Shown: one piece after another, positions 34,182 to 39,860 of the stretch | Layout of the letters: the number at the start of each line of letters is the position of its first letter | Numbering within the stretch: the stretch's first letter is position 1 | Origin: JBGPHT01 sp041484525 | GTDB taxonomy: Bacteria; Acidobacteriota; Terriglobia; Bryobacterales; Bryobacteraceae | DNA length: 39,860 nt | Assembly: GCA_041484525.1 (NCBI GenBank) | Contig: JBGPHT010000064.1 | Location: forward strand, 1-39,860 | Reading direction: 5' to 3' | Translations under genes and position numbers: made by a program | Notes under the pieces: model-generated | Databases searched by the model: none | What the model saw: only the letters and a program-made list of their open reading frames with translations | Told to the model about the DNA's origin: nothing

Positions 34182-34207
34182 GCTTTAAGCGTAACAAACC
34201 AGACGCG

Positions 34208-34237
34208 GGCCGCCGGGTTTTCCGGCGGCCTTTTTTT
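34208..34237 (+). terminator. Rho-independent terminator of the radical SAM gene
   Basis: GGCCGCCGG / CCGGCGGCC, perfect 9-bp stem with GTTTT loop (34208-34230), followed by seven T (34231-34237). It lies 26 nt after the stop codon and faces the convergent PadR 3 gene. Confidence 0.95.
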
Positions 34238-34259
34238 GGGTGGCGTCGAGTCGAGCGGA

Positions 34260-34595
34260 TCACGCCTGTTTCAGGCGGACGACTTGGGAGATCGCCAGAG
34301 AGAGCCGCTCCCAATTGGCGGCCTCTTTTTCCAGATGCCGCCGGCCGATGCGCGTGAGCGAGTAGAACTTGGCGCGGCGTCCCAGCTCGCTCGTTTTCCA
34401 TTCAGCCGTGATCCAGCCTGACTGCTCGAGCTTGTGCAGCGCCGGGTAGAGCGATCCATCGCTGACCTGAAGAACATCCCTCGACACCTGCTTCAACCGC
34501 TGGCTGACGGCCCAACCGTGGAGCGGTTCTAACGCCAGGATCTTCAGAATCAGAAGGTCAAGGGTGCCTTGAACGAGATCGGAAGGCTTGCTCAC
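34260..34595 (-). CDS. PadR-family transcriptional regulator 3 (orphan)
   Basis: 111 residues: LVQGTLDLLILKILALEPLH, GWAVSQRLKQVSRDVLQVSD, GSLYPALHKLEQSGWITAEW, RRAKFYSLTRIGRRHLEKEA. It clearly belongs to the PadR class that accompanies ADOP permeases, yet no permease follows: downstream is the terminator of the convergent radical SAM gene. It may control a distant locus or be left over from a lost PadR-ADOP pair. Its own promoter carries a perfect palindrome. It is divergent from the DUF433 gene. Confidence 0.92.
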   Translation of the reverse strand: MSKPSDLVQGTLDLLILKILALEPLHGWAVSQRLKQVSRDVLQVSDGSLYPALHKLEQSGWITAEWKTSELGRRAKFYSLTRIGRRHLEKEAANWERLSLAISQVVRLKQA

Positions 34596-34608
34596 GGGCT
34601 GCGCTGTC

Positions 34609-34650
34609 CTCGGTTACCGAGATCATACCTTGATCGCGCGGGCTGCGCAA
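34609..34650 (-). promoter_or_regulatory. Promoter and palindromic operator of PadR 3
   Basis: Minus strand: -35 TTGCGC (34645-34650), a 17-nt spacer, -10 TATGAT (34622-34627). Immediately downstream is the palindrome CTCGGT-T-ACCGAG (34609-34621) over the expected transcription start, consistent with autorepression. Confidence 0.6.
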
Positions 34651-34692
34651 GTGGTTCGCACTCGGATCCAGACGCTAAGATAAATAGAGACT

Positions 34693-34905
34693 ATGGCAGA
34701 CCGAACGATCGTGAGCGGCCTGGACGTCATGAGCGGTACGCCCTGCTTCCGCGGCACTCGCGTTCCGTTCAAGAATCTCATCGACTACCTGGAAGGCGGC
34801 CATTCTCTGGGTGAGTTCCTACGGCAGTTCCCCACCGTCACACATGAAATGGCAGTCCAGGCGCTGGAAGAAGCAAAGGAGTCGCTGATCGCCAGGATCG
34901 CATGA
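34693..34905 (+). CDS. DUF433 antitoxin-like protein
   Basis: 70 residues. RTIVSGLDVMSGTPCFRGTR, VPFKNLIDYLEGGHSLGEFL and QFPTVTHEMAVQALEEAKES are the DUF433 signature (a homeodomain-like DNA-binding fold paired with PIN-like DUF5615 toxins). It overlaps the following DUF5615 gene by ATGA, the usual module. The reading frame is intact. A weak -10-like ATAAAT lies about 7 nt upstream of the ATG. By family it should bind the toxin and the operon promoter. Confidence 0.9.
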   Translation: MADRTIVSGLDVMSGTPCFRGTRVPFKNLIDYLEGGHSLGEFLRQFPTVTHEMAVQALEEAKESLIARIA

Positions 34906-35245
34906 AGATTCTGCTGGACGAGTGTCCACCACTGGATTTCCGGCACAGCTTTCGTGGCCACGACGCCCATAGTACGGAATGGGCTGGCTTAAAAAGGGTG
35001 AGAAGAATGGCGAGCTATTGCGAGATGCCGAACTCGCTGGCTACGAGGTCCTGCTAACAGTAGATCATGGCATACCTCACCAACAGAATCTCGCTGGCCG
35101 GAAGCATTCGATCATCGCCATCCGTTCTCGGACCAATCAGCTTGAAGACCTGCTGCCCTTGGTAGATGCCATCCTGAACGCTAGAAACGATGACCCCAGG
35201 CCAGATCGTGCCCATCGGATAAATGCTCAGAGGCGATCCCTCTAG
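34902..35245 (+). pseudogene. DUF5615 PIN-like toxin, frame-broken
   Basis: ATG 34902 gives MKILLDECPPLDFRHSFRGHDA then EWAGLK, the family start with its first acidic residue pair, but then runs to TAA within 30 codons. The other frame continues NGELLRDAELAGYEVLLTVD, HGIPHQQNLAGRKHSIIAIR, TNQLEDLLPLVDAI, the rest of DUF5615. Compared with the family block WAGLK-NGELL, 8 extra nt (AGGGTGAG region, about 34995-35002) or a -1 shift at the A5 run explains the break. Removing 8 nt yields 111 codons, a normal length. The toxin is presumably inactive unless -1 frameshifting occurs. Confidence 0.75.
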
Positions 35246-35422
35246 CGGCGCGGAACCATCGCCTCGAACGGAGTAGCCTGCGATATAGTAGATGGGAACA
35301 TTGGCGACAAACCGCTCACGTGGTTTGCTTCCGGGATGGCCAACGATTGGCTCAGGGGCATCTTTGCTCCGTGGTGTTTCACTGTCGCTACATGGAGTGG
35401 GACTTCTCGCGCGGACGTTCAC
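35054..35422 (-). CDS. Possible hypothetical ORF antisense to the DUF5615 remnant
   Basis: GTG at 35422, 5 nt after the stop of the HEPN-like gene, opens a 122-codon frame (VPIYYIAGYSVRGDG, SIYPMGTIWPGVIV). Its C-terminal half is antisense to the clearly recognisable DUF5615 coding sequence, so at least that half is probably fortuitous. Close spacing to the upstream gene is the only argument for expression. No family is recognised. Confidence 0.25.
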   Translation of the reverse strand: MNVRARSPTPCSDSETPRSKDAPEPIVGHPGSKPRERFVANVPIYYIAGYSVRGDGSAPLEGSPLSIYPMGTIWPGVIVSSVQDGIYQGQQVFKLIGPRTDGDDRMLPASEILLVRYAMIYC

Positions 35423-35427
35423 GGGTT

Positions 35428-36333
35428 TTAAGCGTGGATGATCTCGTTAATGCGCTGAGCTACCCCAAGTAGGTGAGAGTAGGTCTTCTTTGCGGCTCCG
35501 TAGAGTTGTTCAAACTGAAACTCTGGACCGGTTTGACCAAGTAACATGACGATTTCACCGCTGGCGCCTTTCTGGGGCGTTTGCACCGTACTGACAAGAC
35601 CGGCGTGATCGACCGTGGGCGCTACCCTGTGTGTTCTTCGATCCCGGTATGAAATGATCGACAGGACATCGGCAGAACGGTAGTCTCGAACTGCCGCAAT
35701 CAACTTCTTGTAGTCGGGCTCGCTCATCGCTTCGAGTCTTGGATGAGGATTCTTGTCTGGCTTGCCGCGTTTGTTGAGCGCATCTTTCATGCGATCCCAC
35801 GTCACCATCTTCTCCCACTTTTCATTCGTCTGATCGACCCTCTCAAGGAATCCCTCGCCGAAATACTCGTAGATGATGCGTGCCACAAGATCCTCGATAC
35901 GTACGAGTTCGAATGCGGCAAGGTCGAACTGCTCCATCTTGTCAAGGTGTAGATTGTATCGGGCGTTCTGAGCGGCGTCGGTATTCTCGCTGTGCTCGTC
36001 TTCCAAGAGCTTCAGTATGCGGGAAGTCGCAAATCCCAATCGAGCGCGCAAGAACAGCCCGGCAATCTCAAACCATAGTTCGTTGATGTTCTGCAGCCGA
36101 CAAGCGGTAGCGGGACCCGAGAGGTCGAAATTCCATGTCTCAACCGACAGGGTCGGTGGCAGATCGAAATCCGAAATAAATCGATGCCGTTCGCTTTGAG
36201 ATCGAATTAGGTCAATGACGTACTGAGTATCGAACGCCTCGACATCGAGCCCTGGCCGGCCGGCACACTCCAGTACGTACTGCCCGGTGACGAGCCTCGC
36301 GCTGTTCGTGATCGTTACTGTGAGATTTGGCAT
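35428..36333 (-). CDS. Hypothetical protein with possible HEPN-type Rx4H motif
   Basis: 301 residues, no signal peptide or TM segment. Mostly helical and charged. Near residue 230 it has SYRDRRTHRVAP, an R230-x4-H235 motif of the kind that forms the RNase site in HEPN proteins, preceded by the helix DYKKLIAAVRDYRSADVLSI. An acidic N-terminal region (residues 100-150) is also helical. The fold assignment is tentative. HEPN proteins are frequent in toxin-antitoxin and defence loci, and this gene sits between a DUF433/DUF5615 and an RHH/PIN module, which fits. It could equally be an unrelated cytosolic protein. Confidence 0.5.
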   Translation of the reverse strand: MPNLTVTITNSARLVTGQYVLECAGRPGLDVEAFDTQYVIDLIRSQSERHRFISDFDLPPTLSVETWNFDLSGPATACRLQNINELWFEIAGLFLRARLGFATSRILKLLEDEHSENTDAAQNARYNLHLDKMEQFDLAAFELVRIEDLVARIIYEYFGEGFLERVDQTNEKWEKMVTWDRMKDALNKRGKPDKNPHPRLEAMSEPDYKKLIAAVRDYRSADVLSIISYRDRRTHRVAPTVDHAGLVSTVQTPQKGASGEIVMLLGQTGPEFQFEQLYGAAKKTYSHLLGVAQRINEIIHA

Positions 36334-36632
36334 GAGGATCCAGTACCCATGCTATCCCACGGTACATCGAATCTGCGCGAGTATTGATCGACGGAGGAAT
36401 CAGGCGCCCCGAATGACCAGATATGCGGGATAAGTTTGCCCGATCGCGCAGCAGGGCACCTGTCGATCGGAGTTTCTACGGCTGATCGCGAACACCCCGA
36501 AGTTGAGCACATGCGCTCAAGTTGACGGGAAACGCCCGACTCGTAGAGTTGCCGAAGCCCGACTCCCCATGTTTGCTCCACTGTCGGCCTGGTTTACATT
36601 TCCTCACCAGTTTGCCTTCAATTCCGGCAATG
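36334..36632. other. Intergenic stretch, no gene recognised
   Basis: Upstream region of the HEPN-like gene and downstream region of the PIN gene, both leftward. Open frames here give no recognisable protein, and I see no repeat or terminator. Confidence 0.4.
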
Positions 36633-37052
36633 TCAATCAGGCATTAATACCGGGATCACCTTGTTCCCATGGCGGCGGTAAACGCGAAAATCGGAGTCCA
36701 GGGTAAAAACCTCTCCGGCGGTTTCTAGTTCCGATAATCGAACCAGACAGGCATCCGCAAGCGACATGGGCTTGTTGCGATAGCGGCGCATAAGCGCCCG
36801 CAGGTCCGTCTGCTCTTCCTGTACGTCGAGCGCAATGCGGATCACGCCCCGCTCCAGTAAGGCAAACAGAGGATCGGCTTCGCGGCCTTCCCGCTTCAGG
36901 AGAAAGGCCGCCTCCGTAAGGACTGCTTCGCACGTCAGCAGCGGCGGGCGAAAGAACTTCCATTGTTCGCATGTCCACGAATGGTGCTTCAGCCCGGAGG
37001 CGAGGAAACTTACAAGCGGGCCGGTGTCGAGAAGGCCCGGACCTTTCTTCAC
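36633..37052 (-). CDS. PIN-domain toxin (VapC-like)
   Basis: 139 residues from GTG 37052, which overlaps the antitoxin stop as GTGA. PIN acidic residues are all present: D9 (LLDTGPLVSFL), E47 (CEAVLTEAAFLL), D100 (SLADACLVRL) and D119/D121 (FTLDSDFRVYR). PIN toxins are Mg-dependent RNases, often cutting tRNA or rRNA loops. This is the only toxin in the window whose frame and catalytic residues are intact. Longer upstream extension of the frame is antisense-like filler inside the antitoxin gene. Confidence 0.88.
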   Translation of the reverse strand: MKKGPGLLDTGPLVSFLASGLKHHSWTCEQWKFFRPPLLTCEAVLTEAAFLLKREGREADPLFALLERGVIRIALDVQEEQTDLRALMRRYRNKPMSLADACLVRLSELETAGEVFTLDSDFRVYRRHGNKVIPVLMPD

Positions 37053-37291
37053 TGCCCAAACGCTTTCATGTATTTCGGATTGTCGGCCAGATCTTTGGGC
37101 ATGCCCTTCACCGTACCGGCAAGGTCGCGCGCCAAGTCGTAACACGAGACTGCGCCGGTCGACGGTTGCTCGTACAGACCCTTCTCGAGACTTTCCCTCA
37201 CAAGCGAGGATTTGGTCACCCGCCTCGCCTTGGCCTCTCTAGCGAGCTGAGCAAGGAGCTCATCAGGCAACTTCACTGAGATCGTTCGCAT
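37049..37291 (-). CDS. Ribbon-helix-helix antitoxin (VapB-like)
   Basis: 80 residues. MRTISVKLPDELLAQLAREA, KARRVTKSSLVRESLEKGLY is a ribbon-helix-helix (CopG/Arc type), followed by a toxin-binding tail with SCYDLARDLAGTVKGMPKDL. It overlaps the PIN toxin by 4 nt, so the pair is co-translated. A TATTAC box ends 9 nt before the ATG, but a GGGA there could instead be a ribosome site. By family it autoregulates the promoter together with the toxin. Confidence 0.88.
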   Translation of the reverse strand: MRTISVKLPDELLAQLAREAKARRVTKSSLVRESLEKGLYEQPSTGAVSCYDLARDLAGTVKGMPKDLADNPKYMKAFGQ

Positions 37292-37334
37292 GATCCCAGA
37301 GTAATACGCACCATTCTCCCGCGCAATACCCTAA

Positions 37335-37374
37335 CACCCCAGCTTCGAGTCTCGATCGAAAGGGCATTGGGGTG
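37335..37374. repeat. Imperfect hairpin upstream of the VapBC-like pair
   Basis: Outer arms CACCCCA / TGGGGTG (37335-37341 / 37368-37374) with an inner TTCGA / TCGAA pairing. It lies between the divergent antitoxin and DUF1080 genes. There is no T-tract, so it is an operator or structure candidate rather than a terminator. Confidence 0.4.
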
Positions 37375-37497
37375 CGATTCGATTTATTGCCACTCCACGC
37401 TGCTCATGCATACCGTAACCAACGCGCCGATAGCGACGACCAAAGCCTGAACACCATTTCTGCAAACACCGGCCCGTTGTGATATGAAAAGACCATC

Positions 37498-38274
37498 ATG
37501 TACACCACCGGACGCAGGCCCTTTCTGGCCTCCCTTATCGGAGCCTTGTCGAGCGTGCCGCTCGCCGCGCAGCAGATGACGGGCGAATCGTACGTCCCCA
37601 AGCAGAGCGACCGGCCGGAGCCGGCCTCGGGCGACGAGCCCGGATTCAAGCCTCTCTTCGACGGCAAAACTCTCAACGGATGGGAGGGCGACCCCAAGTA
37701 CTGGCGCGTCGAAGACGGCATGCTCGTCGGCGAAGTCACGCCGCAGACGCTGCTGAAGAGCAACACGTTTATCATCTGGCGCGGCGGCTCGCCCAAGGAT
37801 TTCGAGCTGAAGGCCGACTACCGCATCACGCCGGGCGGCAACAGCGGCATCAACTATCGCAGCGTGGTAGTGCCGGACGCGGTGACGCCGGAAAACAAAT
37901 TCGCCATGCGCGGTTACCAGGCCGACATCGATGGCCAGAACCGGTATACCGGCCAGAATTACGAAGAGAAAGGACGCCTGTTCCTGGCGGTGCGCGGCCA
38001 GATGACGCACGTGACCGGCGGCCGGAAGCCCATCATTCTTTCCACCTTCGGCGACTCCAAGGAGCTGGCCGCGGCGATCACGAGCGACTGGAATTCCTAT
38101 CACCTGATCGCGCGCGGGAACGTGTTGACCCACATCCTGAATGGACACCTGATGGCCGTCGTGATCGACGACGATACGCCTAAGCGCACCATGGAAGGAC
38201 TGATCGGCGTGCAGGTGCACGTGGGTGGGCCGATGAAGGTCGAGTACCGCAACTTCCGGTTGAAGAATCTGTAG
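37498..38274 (+). CDS. DUF1080 (3-keto-disaccharide hydrolase-type) secreted protein
   Basis: 258 residues with a signal peptide (RRPFLASLIGALSSVPLAAQ). The jelly-roll/LamG-like DUF1080 signatures are GFKPLFDGKTLNGWEGDPKY, WRVEDGMLVGEV, FELKADYRITPGGNSGINYR, MRGYQADIDGQNRYTGQNYE, WNSYHLIARGNVLTHILNGH and GLIGVQVHVGGPMKVEYRNF. The family includes glycoside-binding or hydrolysing proteins such as 3-ketoglycoside hydrolases; catalytic assignment here is by family only. It acts in the periplasm or outside. A TATGAA (37483-37488) ends 9 nt before the ATG, a possible leaderless arrangement. Confidence 0.88.
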   Translation: MYTTGRRPFLASLIGALSSVPLAAQQMTGESYVPKQSDRPEPASGDEPGFKPLFDGKTLNGWEGDPKYWRVEDGMLVGEVTPQTLLKSNTFIIWRGGSPKDFELKADYRITPGGNSGINYRSVVVPDAVTPENKFAMRGYQADIDGQNRYTGQNYEEKGRLFLAVRGQMTHVTGGRKPIILSTFGDSKELAAAITSDWNSYHLIARGNVLTHILNGHLMAVVIDDDTPKRTMEGLIGVQVHVGGPMKVEYRNFRLKNL

Positions 38275-38401
38275 GATGAGCATTGAAGTAGTGTCCGGGC
38301 ATCCACGCGTTTGCGCGTTTGATACGAAAAACCGCCGTCATTAGCGGGAAAAGCCGCGGCCCTTCGCGTGCCATCGAAGCGCATGGAAGGGAAAGCCTCT
38401 C

Positions 38402-39769
38402 ATGCTTACGCTGAAGTACCTGCTCGAAGCCACCGGCTTCGTTCTCCTGGCCGCGGCCGCCGCTATGCTGGTCCGCGACCTCGCCCGTCTCTACGAAAGA
38501 TCTACGCCGCTTCTCTGGCGGCCGCCCGCGCGCATCGCGGCGCTTAGCCTGATTCCTCTGCTGGCCGGCCTCGCCATCCAGGTGGTCCCCGCCGGAATGG
38601 CCGGCATCCGCGTCAGCCAGATTTCGGGAACGCTGCCCGGCACGCTCTACCCCGGCTTGCACCTGACGCTGCCGCTGGTGCAGTATGTAGCGCTCTTCGA
38701 TACGCGCGACCAGATCTACCAGACCACCATCGGCGATAAGACGGCGCAGCCGCTGAAGGTCCAGACCCGCGAAGGACTATCGGTCGGGCTGGCGGTGGCC
38801 ATCCGCTATCGCATCGATCCGCAGCGGCTGGCGTACGTGCACGCCAATCTGCCGCAACCCATCGAGAAGGAACTGGTGCCGCCGGTGGTCGCCACCGCCT
38901 TCCGCGACATCGCGCCGAACTATCTGGTGCGCGACCTGTTCGCCTCCTGCCGCGAGCAGATCCGCCGCGAAGCCGCGGGCGCCATTACGCGCAAGCTCTC
39001 GCCCGATGCCATCGTGGTCAAAGAAGTGATGCTGCGCGATATCGATCTGCCCGGCGAATACGCCAAGGGCCTCGAAGGCGTGCTGCTCAAGGAGCAGGAG
39101 AACGAGCGCCTGGGCGTAGAAGTCGAGGTCAAGGCGAAGCAGGTGCGGACCGCTGAGCTCGAGGCCGAAGCCGAAAAAGCGCGCATGGTGAAAGCCGCCG
39201 AGGCCCAGGCGCAAGTGACCGTGCTGCAGGCCAAAGCGCAGTCGGACGCCATGCAGTACACGCTGCCGCTGAAGCAGAAGCAGATCGAGCAGACGCGCCT
39301 CGAAGCGGAAGCGCGCGCGCAGGCCAAGGTGATCGACGGCAAGGCGGAGCTGGAACGCCGCAAGCTGATGAACCAGGCCGATGTGGACCGCGTGCAGGTG
39401 CTCGCGAAGGCCGATACCGACAAGTTGCGCCTCGAAGCCGGGGTCCTGAAAGAGAGCCCCATCATGTTGCAGAAAATCATCGCCGACAAGCTGTCGGATA
39501 AAGTCCAGATCATGATGGTGCCCGGCGACGGCAAGTTTTTCTTCGCCAATGACGTGATGCGCGGCGTCGTCCCCGCGATGGCGGCGCCCGACCATCAGTG
39601 GAGCTTTGTGCCAGACCGTGGGGCGGTCCCACAGAGGCCGCCCCCGCACATTTCCCCTTTCTTTCCAGAGAGTTCCAAATTCTTTTCGCTGCGCCCCCAG
39701 TCTTCCTTCGCACCCGCCTTAGGTAGAGCTTGTCCCGTATTAGGCGTTTTTGCCAGACGCATACTCTGA
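38402..39769 (+). CDS. SPFH/Band 7 (prohibitin/flotillin-like) membrane protein
   Basis: 455 residues. TM segments at about 8-24 and 45-63 anchor it. The SPFH domain follows (VPAGMAGIRVSQISGTLPGT, LYPGLHLTLPLVQYVALFDT, VQTREGLSVGLAVAIRYRID), then a long coiled coil rich in Glu/Ala/Lys (ENERLGVEVEVKAKQVRTAE ... QADVDRVQVLAKADTDKLRL). SPFH proteins form membrane-associated oligomeric rings that scaffold proteases or lipid microdomains. The last 50 or so residues (after MAAPDHQ) are Pro/Phe/Ser-rich and unlike the family, so the stop may have been lost and the frame extended into formerly non-coding sequence. A Shine-Dalgarno-like GGAAGGGA precedes the ATG. Confidence 0.85.
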   Translation: MLTLKYLLEATGFVLLAAAAAMLVRDLARLYERSTPLLWRPPARIAALSLIPLLAGLAIQVVPAGMAGIRVSQISGTLPGTLYPGLHLTLPLVQYVALFDTRDQIYQTTIGDKTAQPLKVQTREGLSVGLAVAIRYRIDPQRLAYVHANLPQPIEKELVPPVVATAFRDIAPNYLVRDLFASCREQIRREAAGAITRKLSPDAIVVKEVMLRDIDLPGEYAKGLEGVLLKEQENERLGVEVEVKAKQVRTAELEAEAEKARMVKAAEAQAQVTVLQAKAQSDAMQYTLPLKQKQIEQTRLEAEARAQAKVIDGKAELERRKLMNQADVDRVQVLAKADTDKLRLEAGVLKESPIMLQKIIADKLSDKVQIMMVPGDGKFFFANDVMRGVVPAMAAPDHQWSFVPDRGAVPQRPPPHISPFFPESSKFFSLRPQSSFAPALGRACPVLGVFARRIL

Positions 39770-39860
39770 AATGTAAAGTACTTTCTATAATTGCAGGACA
39801 GCCGCTGTCCGTGCACGCATGACGGGTATCTTCGTTCATTTTTGCCCGTTGGTTTTCGGA
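39770..39860. promoter_or_regulatory. Palindrome plus -10-like box at right edge
   Basis: AAAGTACTTT, a perfect 10-bp palindrome (39775-39784), sits directly before TATAAT (39786-39791) on the plus strand. The -35 is poor. It probably belongs to a gene beyond the window, with the palindrome as operator. Confidence 0.4.

Noticed and set aside
1..39860. CRISPR arrays, prophage structural genes or a replication origin
   Set aside because: No regularly spaced repeats, phage morphogenesis genes, DnaA-box clusters or rRNA genes were seen.

Overview
The window (39.9 kb, GC-rich, densely coded on both strands) looks like a chromosomal segment of a soil Acidobacteriota, most likely of the Solibacter/Bryobacterales type. 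The basis is three large MacB/FtsX-like permeases of the acidobacterial ADOP class without ATPase partners, three PadR regulators, and many secreted hydrolases and oxidoreductases with signal peptides. The lineage is inferred from gene families, not from a marker gene.

Left edge (1-7.4 kb): an XRE antitoxin with a decayed toxin, a 15-bp perfect inverted repeat, a tRNA-like gene with a mispaired anticodon arm, and a truncated IS1-family transposase fused almost directly to a two-gene export unit (PEBP-like protein, PQQ-type sugar dehydrogenase). A TlpA-like thioredoxin follows, then a second toxin-antitoxin operon (frame-broken toxin, XRE antitoxin, small ORF, DUF3467 protein).

Middle (7.4-20.2 kb): an ornithine-cyclodeaminase-family enzyme diverges from a membrane glycosyltransferase carrying an MshEN-like (c-di-GMP-binding type) domain. 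The glycosyltransferase converges, two bases apart, on a JAMM-repeat-TM-TonB fusion protein. Next come an S9 peptidase translationally coupled to an epoxide-hydrolase-like protein, an ECF sigma/anti-sigma/Spy-like cassette, and a PadR-ADOP pair. The ADOP 3' end is present in three tandem copies that differ only by synonymous changes and one codon deletion.

Right-middle (20.2-34.2 kb): a leftward unit PadR, ADOP, beta-lactamase/NamZ fusion, esterase/beta-propeller suggests permease-linked cell-wall or glycan turnover. Upstream lies a leftward unit of a frame-broken ADOP, ArgD-like aminotransferase and FMN reductase. A 700-residue radical SAM enzyme resembling tetraether / membrane-spanning-lipid synthases follows, ending in a strong terminator.

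Right edge (34.2-39.9 kb): an orphan PadR, a DUF433/DUF5615 module with a broken toxin, a HEPN-like hypothetical, an intact RHH/PIN (VapBC) pair, a DUF1080 protein and an SPFH protein. Two themes cross the window. Several strong -10 boxes lie only 8-10 nt from the start codon, suggesting leaderless mRNAs. Frame breaks hit toxin genes while every antitoxin stays open.
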